Assembly: GCA_963726665.1 (NCBI GenBank)
Contig: CAVSDW010000009.1
Location: 72,903 to 136,902, forward strand
Length of the DNA: 64,000 nt
From: RPQJ01 sp963726665
GTDB taxonomy: Bacteria; Pseudomonadota; Gammaproteobacteria; Steroidobacterales; Steroidobacteraceae
Reading direction: 5' to 3'
In this document: positions 54,316-61,817 of the stretch, in pieces
Position numbering within the stretch: position 1 is the first letter of the stretch
How the letters are laid out: every line of letters begins with the position of its first letter
Position numbers and translations under genes: made by a program
Notes under the pieces: model-generated
Databases searched by the model: none
Told to the model about the DNA's origin: nothing
The model's input: the letters and a program-made list of their open reading frames with translations, nothing else

Positions 54316-54696
54316 CGGTGGTCACCCCGCTCTCCCCACGCCAGAGTGGATGCACGCGTCGACTCGCGAACCAAGTCCAACGCTGCCGTCGCTCGGCCCC
54401 CTGCCTGTCATCCCGCAGTTGCAGCTTCCCGCGCCACCGGCGGTGACACAAGACGTCGGGCCCGCATCCGCAGCCCAATTTTCGTGCTGTACATCACGAA
54501 TCGGAAAAGTTCCGGGCCGGTGTGCTTGCCGGCCGTCAGGCGTCCACTCGCGCCGTCAGGATCGATGCTGCCTCGAGGCTCCGCAGGATCGCAACGACGA
54601 GCAGCAGGGTCAGGCCGAGGTGACGTCACCCCGACTATTCGCAATCACCTGGAACTGGAGTGGCGGAGTGCGCCGAGAACCCCGTCGGCGCTAAAG

Positions 54697-54745
54697 CGTT
54701 ACCTATGCCGTCGGAATGAACCGTTACCCATGTGTCCGGAATGGA
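54697..54745. repeat. 24-bp imperfect direct repeat pair
   Basis: CGTTACCTATGCCGTCGGAATGAA at 54697 and CGTTACCCATGTGTCCGGAATGGA at 54722 (unit 1 and unit 2, one base apart; 19 of 24 positions equal). Pairs of this kind border several insertion-sequence families. Confidence 0.5.
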
Positions 54746-54759
54746 CCCAGTTGGAAGTG

Positions 54760-54873
54760 GTGGCCGGGGACGGACCGATTCGCGAAGCGAATCAGGACAG
54801 CGCAGCTGCCCGAAGGGCGAGGATCGGCCCAAGCCGATCCGAGTCAATCGAACCATCGACACGCGGATTTTCA
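54760..54873. repeat. Hairpin repeat, complete copy 2
   Basis: GATTCGC-GAA-GCGAATC (54777-54793), GCCC-GAA-GGGC (54808-54818) and GGATCGGC-CCAA-GCCGATCC (54821-54840) follow each other closely, then a segment reading GTCAATCGAACCATCGAC. Copies with only parts of this lie at 39565-39634 and 41738-41778. Confidence 0.7.
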
Positions 54874-54929
54874 ACACAACGGAGAGGCCCGTTCGGCGCG
54901 ATTAAGCCGAAGACCGGGGACGAGTTTTC

Positions 54930-54953
54930 GCGGGGCGGACCGAACCGCCCCGC
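54930..54953. other. Perfect GC-rich stem-loop
   Basis: GCGGGGCGG, loop ACCGAA, CCGCCCCGC: a 9-bp perfect stem with TTTT on its left side. It may be a terminator for leftward transcription or the end of the neighbouring repeat element. Confidence 0.4.
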
Positions 54954-55106
54954 CCGACCGAGCCTATTCCGAACCCTGCGGGAGCCGGTCGACCGAACCC
55001 GGGCGCGACGGCCATGCGGGTCAACGGCTTAACGGCATCGCGACCGAACGCGCTCCGAACTGCCCACTCCGGTTGTAAAGCGTAACTTGTCGGTTTACGA
55101 TGATCC

Positions 55107-55385
55107 GTGATCAGGAGCTTCCGACACAAGGACCTCGAGGCGTTCTTCAGACGAGGCAGCAAGGCCGGGATCCAACCGCAGCACGCGTCCAGGTTAAGGC
55201 TGCAACTGACGGCGCTGGATGCTGCGACGAAGCCGAGCGATCTCGCGGCGCCCGGGTGGCGTCTGCATCCCTTGACCGGCGAGCTCAGGGGGTTCCACTC
55301 GATCACGGTCAACGGCAACTGGCGCGTGATATTCAGATTCGTTGGGCAGGACGTCGAACTCGTCGATTATCTGGACTACCACTGA
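55107..55385 (+). CDS. higB: HigB-type toxin (RelE/ParE fold)
   Basis: 92 residues from a GTG. RSFRHKDLEAFFRRGSKAGIQP, PGWRLHPLTGELRGFHSI and the C-terminal NGNWRVIFRFVGQDVELVDYLDYH match the classical HigB killer proteins. Family knowledge: ribosome-dependent mRNA interferase. The antitoxin gene starts 12 bp downstream (toxin-first order, typical of HigBA). A GTAAA...TTTAC dyad just upstream may be part of the operator. Confidence 0.9.
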   Translation: MIRSFRHKDLEAFFRRGSKAGIQPQHASRLRLQLTALDAATKPSDLAAPGWRLHPLTGELRGFHSITVNGNWRVIFRFVGQDVELVDYLDYH

Positions 55386-55397
55386 CAAGCAATCTCC

Positions 55398-55688
55398 ATG
55401 AGCAACATGCACAATCCAGCGCACCCCGGCGACGTGCTCCGCGAGTATCTCCCCGAGGGAGTAACGATCGGTGAGGTCGCCAAGCGGCTTGGCGTTACCC
55501 GGCAGGCTCTTTCCGCGCTGCTAAACGGGCGTGCCGGCGTCAGCGCACCGATGGCGCTGCGCCTCGAGGGCGCACTTGGGACCAGCGCCGAGATGTGGCT
55601 CAACATGCAGACGAGCCACGACCTCTGGCGTGCGCGCAAACGCCCACCGCGAGTGCAGCGAATGTCCGCATCGAACAGGGCGGTCTGA
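55398..55688 (+). CDS. higA: HigA-family antitoxin
   Basis: 96 residues. NPAHPGDVLREYLPEGVTIGEVAKRLGVTRQALSALLNGRAGVSAPMALRLEGALGTSAEMWLNMQ is the complete HigA helix-turn-helix (about 6-72), with a basic tail. It neutralises HigB and autoregulates the pair. Both proteins look intact, so the module is probably functional. It sits beside the repeat-rich region, consistent with acquisition by transfer. Confidence 0.9.
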   Translation: MSNMHNPAHPGDVLREYLPEGVTIGEVAKRLGVTRQALSALLNGRAGVSAPMALRLEGALGTSAEMWLNMQTSHDLWRARKRPPRVQRMSASNRAV

Positions 55689-55798
55689 GGGCGTCAGACG
55701 GCACGCCACCTTGCCGAGCCTGGCAGGTTGGCCGGAGCACGCACCCCCACCGCAACCAGCGTAAACTGATATCCAACCTGGGCCAGCCGGAAACCTCA

Positions 55799-56263
55799 AT
55801 GAAAGCCTCCCTGCCCCTCGCCTTCGCGTTTGCTTTCCTGTTGCTGTCGGGGCCCGCGCTGGCCGCGCCCAAGGCGGCCTCGTCCATCCCAAAGTCCGAT
55901 CTCATACAGCCCGCCGACCTCGCGGCGAATCTCAAGAGCGCGTCCAGGCCGAAACCGCTGCTGCTGCACGTCGGCTTCCACGTTCTCTACACGCAGGCTC
56001 ATATCCCAGGATCGGAATACGTCGGGCCAGCCAGCGATGAAGCTGGTCTTCAACTCTTGCGAAGCCGGGTCGCGAAGCTGCCCAAGGACACGCCGATCGT
56101 CATCTATTGCGGTTGCTGTCCGTGGGGCGACTGCCCGAACATCGCGGCCGCCTATGACGCACTCCATGCGCTAGGCTTCAAGCAGGTCAAGGCCCTCTAC
56201 GTCGCGGACAACTTGGGCACCGACTGGATCGGCCACGGCTACCCCGTCGCCAAGGGCGGGTGA
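55799..56263 (+). CDS. Secreted rhodanese-like protein
   Basis: 154 residues with a signal peptide (LPLAFAFAFLLLSGPALAAP). The rhodanese fold shows PLLLHVGFHVLYTQAHIPGSEYVG and the active loop VIYCGCCPWGDCPN with Cys104, Cys106, Cys107 and Cys112. The usual CxxxxR loop is replaced by CGCCPWGDC, so it may carry sulfur or bind metal rather than act as a standard sulfurtransferase. First of several sulfur-themed genes in this region. Confidence 0.78.
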   Translation: MKASLPLAFAFAFLLLSGPALAAPKAASSIPKSDLIQPADLAANLKSASRPKPLLLHVGFHVLYTQAHIPGSEYVGPASDEAGLQLLRSRVAKLPKDTPIVIYCGCCPWGDCPNIAAAYDALHALGFKQVKALYVADNLGTDWIGHGYPVAKGG

Positions 56264-57040
56264 GCTGGCGGACGATCGCGCAAGTTCCACCGCGCACATA
56301 GGTTTCACAGGCGACCAAACCTCGGGCCTCGCCGGGCGTTTCATCGCTTCGATCAGGCCTGGCGACTGCGGGACCAGGAAGTCATCACGATGAAAATGAG
56401 TCCGCCATTCAGCAGGTCGTGATGACCATCGTGCTGCTGACCGCAACGCCGCAGGTGCCGGCGAGGTCGCCGGAAGCTCGAGAGCCGAACACGCCGAGCG
56501 CGAGCTGCGCTCTCATGAGCCGCGTGCGTGTTCCGCGCCAGGGGTTGAGGAGAGCCAGTGCGGCGCGTGGCGATACACGTTGGGCACTGCTTGCTCGCCA
56601 CCGTCGGAAAAGTGTGTGAAGTTTGCACCAGGGCGGCCGTCGTTCGATGCAGAGCCGGACAACCCGGATGGCAGCGAAGGACACACTGGCGGAGCTGATG
56701 CAGGACCGTGTCCAGGTCGTAGACGTGCGCAGTCCCGCGGAGTTCGCGGGCGGGCATGCGCCAGGAGGCATAAGTGTCCCGTTGCTGGAGTTGGACCAGC
56801 GCATTCAGGAGCAGGATCCTGGCGCAACATGCCCTGAAGGACTTGCAGGCCACCTGGCCATTCCCGATCTCGAGCCGGTTCGCGGCCGCCCGACTGAATC
56901 GGGACTGGCTGCTGGAACCAAACGACTAGACGCATCTCTAATTGACCGTCGCGATTGTCCCAACCTGCGCCGGAGTGTCAGCTCCCACGGCGTCACATTG
57001 CTCTAACATCACCCCATTGCAACTCAAGCCAGGCAAGACC
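56264..57040. other. Region with a truncated rhodanese only
   Basis: About 780 bp between the secreted rhodanese and dsrE-like genes. The only recognisable protein sequence is the rhodanese fragment at 56647-56820. The first 350 bp encode nothing I can support on either strand. Confidence 0.4.
56647..56820 (+). pseudogene. Truncated rhodanese-domain gene
   Basis: AAKDTLAELMQDRVQVVDVRSPAEFAGGHAPGGISVPLLELDQRI is the first half of a rhodanese domain. The catalytic Cys loop and second half do not follow in this frame; the sequence becomes unrelated (QDPGATCPEGLAGHL) to the stop at 57006. Probably a decayed or internally deleted gene. Confidence 0.55.
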
Positions 57041-57559
57041 ATGAAACCAGTCCGCTTTACGATCGCACTGTTTCTGCCGCTCCTTGTGGCCTTCACGTCT
57101 TCGGTCGCCGCGCTGGCCGCCCCACCTGAAACAGCGGCCGAGATCCGGATCGACGTCCCCGTCGCGCTCAAAAAGGCGAAGGTTGTCTTCGACATGGATC
57201 ACACCGCGTTCGTCGGTGACACACCGATCGGGCTGAGGCAGATGGAAATGATGGTGGACCGGTTCAAGCAGGGGGGCACCGAGTGGAGCATGGCTGCCAT
57301 TTTTCATGGAGCCGCGGGCTACATGCTCCTCAATGATGACGCGTACAACTCGGCTCGCATGACCACGACGGGCAACCCCTATAAGACGTCGATTGCACGG
57401 CTGCTGAACGAGGGCGTCCTGGTCGAGGAGTGCGCCGTCACGATGAAGGCCAACAAGTGGACGAACGGTAATCTGCTTCCCGGCGTGAAGGTGAACTCGG
57501 GCGCAAACCTTCGAATCGTGGATCTTGCTCAGCAAGGTTACGTGATGCTGCAGCCGTAG
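57041..57559 (+). CDS. Periplasmic DsrE/F-like protein
   Basis: 172 residues with a signal peptide (FTIALFLPLLVAFTSSVAALAAP). ALKKAKVVFDMDHTAFVGDTPIGLRQMEMMVDRF, AAIFHGAAGYMLLNDDAYN and LLNEGVLVEECAVTMKANKW (Cys131) fit the DsrE fold with its sulfur-carrying cysteine; GVKVNSGANLRIVDLAQQGYVML is the C-terminal strand region. Secreted DsrE proteins are thought to carry or sense sulfur in the periplasm. It lies just before the CLC gene. Confidence 0.75.
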   Translation: MKPVRFTIALFLPLLVAFTSSVAALAAPPETAAEIRIDVPVALKKAKVVFDMDHTAFVGDTPIGLRQMEMMVDRFKQGGTEWSMAAIFHGAAGYMLLNDDAYNSARMTTTGNPYKTSIARLLNEGVLVEECAVTMKANKWTNGNLLPGVKVNSGANLRIVDLAQQGYVMLQP

Positions 57560-57611
57560 ATGCGCGCCGGCGCCGGGTTCCGATCCACACAACGTCGCAA
57601 GCTCGCCGATC

Positions 57612-59375
57612 GTGCCTAGCCGCCACATTCGAGCACTCGCCCGTCGGCCGATCCGATTGCTGACGCGCGCGAGGCTGCTGTTTCTCGGACACGAGGAGCT
57701 CACCGGCCTGGTGTTCTGGGCCGCCTTGACCGGGTTTCTCGGGGCGCTCGCCAGCGTGCTCTTTCGCGAGGGGATACGCCTTTTCCAGTGGCTCTTGACC
57801 GGCCAGACCCAGGGCCTCGTCCAGGCGGCGAGCGCCCTCGAGGGATGGCAGCGTGTCGTTACACCCGTGATCGGGGGCATCGCCGCAGGACTCGTTCTCC
57901 ACTTCGGCACACGACTGGTCGGCCGACGGCGTTCCGTCGATTACATGGAGGCCGTCGCAGTCGGTGAAGGAACAATCGCAGCTCGGCCAACGCTGGTGCG
58001 AAGTCTCTCGTCTCTGCTGACGATAGGCTCCGGCGGTTCGATCGGTCGCGAGGGACCGATGGTACAGCTCGCCGCTCTCATTGGCTCGAAGCTGGGTTTC
58101 GTCGCCGGGGCCCCTGTGCCGAGGCGCCGACTGCTGGTCGCGTGCGGCGCTGCCGCCGGTATCTCCGCTGCCTACAACGCTCCGATTGCAGGCGCGCTGT
58201 TCGTAGCGGAGATCGTAATGGGTTCGATCGCAATGGAGAGCTTCGGCCCCCTGCTCGTCGCGTCCGTGACCGCAAACGTCACCATTCACAGGTTCCTCGG
58301 CTATGGACCTGTGTTTACAGTGCCGCACATGCATTTTGGTGCCAACTGGGAGCTGATCTTCTACGGGTTGCTGGGGGTCCTCATTGGCCACCTCGCGCCA
58401 CTGTTCCTCGCGCTGCTGGACTGGACGGAACATCGATTCGACGAACTGCGGATGCCGCTCTACCTGAAGCTCGGCCTCGGCGGCCTGGTCGTCGGCCTGA
58501 TCTCGCTGGCCTTTCCGCAGGTCTGGGGCAATGGCTACAGCGTAATCGGCACGATCCTGGACGGAAACCTCGTCGGGTGGCTGCTGCTGGCCGTCCTGGG
58601 GGCAAAGGTCGTCAGCACGGCCGCCACCGTCGGGTCGGGGGCCGTGGGCGGAATCTTCACGCCGACGCTGTTCCTGGGCGCGGCCGTCGGCGCGGCGGCG
58701 AGCGCGCTCGTACACTTGGCCTTGCCCGGGGCCCTCTCTTCACCCGGGGCCTACGCTCTGGTCGGGATGGGCGGCTTCCTCGCCGCCACGACCCATGCCC
58801 CGCTCATGTCGATCCTGATGATTTTCGAGATGACGCTCGACTACGAGGTCGTTCTGCCGCTGATGCTTGCCTGCGTCACGGCGCACTTCACGGCAAAGGC
58901 GTATCGACACGGTCGCTCCGTATACGACGAGTCTCTCCGCCCCGATGGAATCTCCGGCGCGCCTGACTGGCACCTCCGAACAGTGCAGGCCTTGGTGAAG
59001 CCGGCGGCGGCGGCCGTTTCGGAGCACACGACGGTTCGCCAGATGCTGGACCAACTGCCGAGACGACCGGTACGGACCGTGTATGTCGTCGACGACCGAC
59101 GGGAGTTGCTCGCCGCGCTCGAACTTCCGCGGACGCTCGAGGGTGTTCGCAAGGGCGAAATCGATCCTGATCAGGAAGTGAGTCGGCTGGCGACCCCCGT
59201 TCCATTCGTGCTGACCCCGGAAATGAGCCTTACGAGTGCGCTCGACGTATTTTTAACGCAGCGAGCCAAGGTTCTCCCGGTCACCGCGGGCCACTGGCAC
59301 ACGACCCTGCTGGGCGAAGTCTCTCGTCACGACCTCCTGCTGGCCCTTCAAGACCGCATCGGCGGCAAGGAATGA
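57612..59375 (+). CDS. clcA: CLC-family chloride channel/antiporter with C-terminal CBS domains
   Basis: 587 residues from a GTG. About 11 membrane segments. The ion-path motifs are GSGGSIGREGPMVQ (gating Glu in GREGP), GAVGGIFTPTLFLGAAVG and AAYNAPIAGALFVAEIV. From about 445 two CBS domains follow (VSEHTTVRQMLDQLPRRPVRTVYVVDD; TPEMSLTSALDVFLTQRAKVLPV). It may be a Cl-/H+ exchanger or fluoride-tolerant variant; the sequence does not separate them. It lies 52 bp after the dsrE-like gene. Confidence 0.88.
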   Translation: MPSRHIRALARRPIRLLTRARLLFLGHEELTGLVFWAALTGFLGALASVLFREGIRLFQWLLTGQTQGLVQAASALEGWQRVVTPVIGGIAAGLVLHFGTRLVGRRRSVDYMEAVAVGEGTIAARPTLVRSLSSLLTIGSGGSIGREGPMVQLAALIGSKLGFVAGAPVPRRRLLVACGAAAGISAAYNAPIAGALFVAEIVMGSIAMESFGPLLVASVTANVTIHRFLGYGPVFTVPHMHFGANWELIFYGLLGVLIGHLAPLFLALLDWTEHRFDELRMPLYLKLGLGGLVVGLISLAFPQVWGNGYSVIGTILDGNLVGWLLLAVLGAKVVSTAATVGSGAVGGIFTPTLFLGAAVGAAASALVHLALPGALSSPGAYALVGMGGFLAATTHAPLMSILMIFEMTLDYEVVLPLMLACVTAHFTAKAYRHGRSVYDESLRPDGISGAPDWHLRTVQALVKPAAAAVSEHTTVRQMLDQLPRRPVRTVYVVDDRRELLAALELPRTLEGVRKGEIDPDQEVSRLATPVPFVLTPEMSLTSALDVFLTQRAKVLPVTAGHWHTTLLGEVSRHDLLLALQDRIGGKE

Positions 59376-59735
59376 GACTCTGCCGCCAGTCGAGGTGAGC
59401 GCGAGACGGCTCCCCGACAGTCTGATGGTCGGCCCAACTCGGGCCAAGATGACGCCCGACAGTCCGCCGGTCACGCCACGGTCATGCCGCGACCCGCCGA
59501 GGTGTCCGCCACGGGCCAGTTCGTGACGTTGATGCGGCCTTCCCCGACCTTCGAATCGTTGACGAGGAGCGTGCTGCGAACAAACATTCGGGCTTTAGGA
59601 AGCGCCAGCAGCTGCTACACGCGTAGTGGGGAGTCACCGCGCCGGGTCGAAGCGCCATAGGTTGCGACCAATCTGCTTCCGGATAGTCCGCGGGTCAGCC
59701 ATCGCCTGCCGCGGGAGGCCTTCGGTTGCGGCGGG
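59376..59735. other. Intergenic region with a doubtful reverse-strand remnant
   Basis: 360 bp. On the minus strand about 59475-59610 reads FVRSTLLVNDSKVGEGRINVT, which recalls the C-terminal strand of arylsulfatases but is too short to call. 59676-59704 repeats a motif seen at 51223-51249. No terminator with a T-run was found behind clcA. Confidence 0.35.
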
Positions 59736-60467
59736 TCAACGCCCTTTAGTACCCGTGGGTATCAGCATCGGAACCTTCTTACAGTACGCCGTGTACTCCG
59801 GGCCAATGAACTTCACGAGGTCCCGTTCCTCCAGGAATATCCCGACGAAGATGTATCCCGTGGTTGCGATCGAGAACACGAGATGCCCGACCGACATGTG
59901 CGGAGTTGCCCAGAAGGCAATCACGAAGCCCAGCATGATCGGATGGCGGACGAACCTGTAGAGCGCCCGCGTCGTGAAACCCGGCGGAGCGTAATTGAGG
60001 CCACGTAATCGCAGGTAAACCTGTCGAAGCCCGAACAGGTCGAAGTGGCTGATCATGAACGTCGAGAGCAGAACGATCAGCCAGCCGAGCGCGAACAGCG
60101 CCACCAGCAGCGCCCTGGGCGCCGGCGCGGTCACGTCCCACACGACGGCCGGGATGGCCTGCCATTTCCAGCACAGGAGCGCGAGCAACAGGCTCGAGAT
60201 CAGCACGTACGTGCTCCTCTCCACCGAGCGCGGAACGATTCGGGTCCAGACGGCCTTGAATCCGGGCCGGGCCATCACGCTGTGCTGCACCGCGAAGAGG
60301 CCGAGCAACACGAGATTGACGACGAGCGCTTCCGGCATCCCGACACTGGGATCGGAGTCGATCGACTTCGGAACGATGAAATTGCCGACAAAGCCGATCG
60401 AGTACAGAAATGAACCCAGGAACACCGCATAGCAGACCAGGCCGTACACGGCCGCGATAAATCCCAT
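59736..60467 (-). CDS. mddA: Methanethiol S-methyltransferase (MddA-like)
   Basis: 243 residues, six or so membrane helices. SFLYSIGFVGNFIVPKSIDS at the start and ALYRFVRHPIMLGFVIAFWATPHMSVGHLVFSIATTGYIFVGIFLEERDLVKFIGPEY toward the end match the MddA/isoprenylcysteine-methyltransferase-like family; RHPIMLGF and LEERDL are the SAM-site elements. MddA methylates methanethiol to dimethyl sulfide. The neighbouring DUF4395 and ArsR-rhodanese genes support a thiol or sulfide context. Confidence 0.82.
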   Translation of the reverse strand: MGFIAAVYGLVCYAVFLGSFLYSIGFVGNFIVPKSIDSDPSVGMPEALVVNLVLLGLFAVQHSVMARPGFKAVWTRIVPRSVERSTYVLISSLLLALLCWKWQAIPAVVWDVTAPAPRALLVALFALGWLIVLLSTFMISHFDLFGLRQVYLRLRGLNYAPPGFTTRALYRFVRHPIMLGFVIAFWATPHMSVGHLVFSIATTGYIFVGIFLEERDLVKFIGPEYTAYCKKVPMLIPTGTKGR

Positions 60468-60509
60468 GACGATTTCCTCCCCTGAGTATTGGACTCTATT
60501 AGTGCTTCT

Positions 60510-61040
60510 TCAGTGCCTCCCCTGAATCGTCTCAGGAGACAATGCTACGGACACATGGCTAACACCGACTGTGCTCTTCGCAGGGAACAACCTGTTGTAG
60601 ATAAGCGATGGGATGCAGATGTGCGTAACGCTTACGAGTCCAGCTACAAGTATGAGCGGGACTCCAAGCCCGTATGCCAACGTGCCGGCCCCGGTCTGAA
60701 AGGCCCAGCCGGTGACGATCAGCCAAGCCGCGGCGATGCCGCACGCAAACCGCCTCTGCGGCCCTTGATGCGGCAGTGGCCGCGTCCCGGTGAGATGCCG
60801 TGCGCCGTAGTTGTAAAGGAGATCAAATGGATGGAACGGAAGCAACGCTCCCGCAGAGGCCGTGGCGGCCAGTGCCCAAAGGATCGACGGCGATTCCAAT
60901 GCCACCCCTGTGGTCATGACGAGCGTGCAGAGGACTGGCGACCACCTGAGCCAGGCCCCGACCTCTTCCAGCGTGGCGTCATCAAGGCCGCAGAAGCCCT
61001 GGGCTTCGAGTCGGCGCCGGACCGAGCTGCTGACTGGCAT
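60510..61040 (-). CDS. DUF4395 family membrane protein
   Basis: 176 residues with two hydrophobic pairs (VLCTLVMTTGVALES... ILWALAATASAGALLPF; IAAAWLIVTGWAFQ, YGLGVPLILVAGLVSVTHICIPSLIYNRLF). RFACGIAAAW and the HICIPSLIYN end are family-typical; the block LPFHPFDLLYNYGARHLTGTRPLPHQGPQRRFACG (about 68-103) is the best match. ATG at 61040 chosen because GGAGGAG lies 10 bases upstream; a GTG at 61049 is too close. DUF4395 often neighbours rhodanese and thioredoxin genes. It is divergent from the ArsR-rhodanese gene. Confidence 0.78.
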   Translation of the reverse strand: MPVSSSVRRRLEAQGFCGLDDATLEEVGAWLRWSPVLCTLVMTTGVALESPSILWALAATASAGALLPFHPFDLLYNYGARHLTGTRPLPHQGPQRRFACGIAAAWLIVTGWAFQTGAGTLAYGLGVPLILVAGLVSVTHICIPSLIYNRLFPAKSTVGVSHVSVALSPETIQGRH

Positions 61041-61071
61041 TACTGTCACTCCTCCAGGCGGCTCCGGGCGG

Positions 61072-61100
61072 TTGACTATTCAACTGCCTAATTGAATACT
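61072..61100 (+). promoter_or_regulatory. Promoter with operator for the ArsR-rhodanese gene
   Basis: TTGACT (61072-61077), 17 bp, AATACT (61095-61100) form a plausible sigma-70 promoter. TATTCAA-N8-TTGAATA (61077-61098) is a perfect 7-bp inverted repeat lying between and over these boxes, where a repressor would block polymerase. The expected transcription start falls at about the A of the ATG at 61107, and no Shine-Dalgarno is visible. Confidence 0.6.
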
Positions 61101-61106
61101 TTATCC

Positions 61107-61817
61107 ATGGCGGAGTCAATTCGGCAGTTCAAGAACGGCATTTACGAGTACCTTTCCCGGATCGGCAAGGCCGTGTCCGCTCCGAAGCGACTGGAATTGC
61201 TGGACCTGCTCTGCCAGGGGCCTCGCACCGTCGAATCGCTCGCCGATCAGGCAGCAATCTCCGTCGCAAATGCCTCCCGGCACCTCCAGGTGCTGCGCGC
61301 GACCCGGCTGGTCACTGCGGAGAAGCAGGGTCTTTATGTCGAGTACCGGCTTGCGGACGAAGAGGTCTGCAGGTTTTTCGTGGACCTTCGTCATCTCGCC
61401 ACGACGCGCATGGCTGAAATCGAGCGTGTGACGCGTGCGTTCATGGAGCGACGCGGTGGGCTTGAATCGGTGCACGCGGACGAACTGATGCGTCGCGCGA
61501 GGAGCGGCGAGGTCACGATTCTCGACGTGCGTCCGGTCGAAGAGTATCGGGCCGGGCACATCCCGGGCGCTCTCTCCATCCCGGTCGCGGACCTCAAGGC
61601 AAGATTGCGCGACTTGCCCCGCGACCGCGAGGTGATCGCCTACTGCCGCGGCCCGTACTGCGTGATGGCCGTGGACGCGGTGACCCTGTTGCGTCAAAAG
61701 GGCTTCACGGCTCACCGACTCGAGCAGGGGGTCGCCGACTGGCGCGCGCGTGGCTGGCGCATCGCGACCGGTCCCGAGCGGACACCCCGGCCGCGCCGCG
61801 AACGGGTCGCACGATGA
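61107..61817 (+). CDS. ArsR-type HTH repressor fused to a rhodanese domain
   Basis: 236 residues. The winged helix (about 10-105: AVSAPKRLELLDLLCQGPRTVESLADQAAIS, ANASRHLQVLRATRL) has cysteines at 36 and 88. The rhodanese domain (about 120-220) has LDVRPVEEYRAGHIPGALSIPV and active loop YCRGPYCVMA with Cys180 and Cys185. Relatives act as sulfur- or thiol-responsive repressors; persulfide transfer from the rhodanese to the HTH cysteines is plausible inference. ATG at 61107 preferred over a TTG at 61092. Its stop overlaps the MFS start. Confidence 0.88.
   Translation: MAESIRQFKNGIYEYLSRIGKAVSAPKRLELLDLLCQGPRTVESLADQAAISVANASRHLQVLRATRLVTAEKQGLYVEYRLADEEVCRFFVDLRHLATTRMAEIERVTRAFMERRGGLESVHADELMRRARSGEVTILDVRPVEEYRAGHIPGALSIPVADLKARLRDLPRDREVIAYCRGPYCVMAVDAVTLLRQKGFTAHRLEQGVADWRARGWRIATGPERTPRPRRERVAR

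Larger units (their letters stand above)
54316..55106. other. Repeat-rich intergenic region
   Basis: About 790 bp without a supportable gene between the cyclase and higB. It contains a 24-bp direct repeat pair (54697-54745), the three-hairpin repeat (54760-54873) and a perfect 9-bp GC stem (54930-54953). It looks like scar DNA from mobile elements, but no transposase fragment is recognisable. Confidence 0.5.

Noticed and set aside
54635..54877. Minus-strand open frame VRLTRIGLGRSSPFGQLR and its relative at 39325-39621
   Set aside because: The shared peptide comes from translating the hairpin repeat; the DNA structure, not a protein, is what is conserved.
57438..58715. 425-codon minus-strand open frame
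   Set aside because: Antisense of the CLC gene and the dsrE-like gene end; Gln/Arg-rich with no domain.
59475..59610. Minus-strand FVRSTLLVNDSKVGEGRINVT peptide as an arylsulfatase remnant
   Set aside because: Only about 45 residues between stops and a weak resemblance; kept as a note on the intergenic region, not as a gene.
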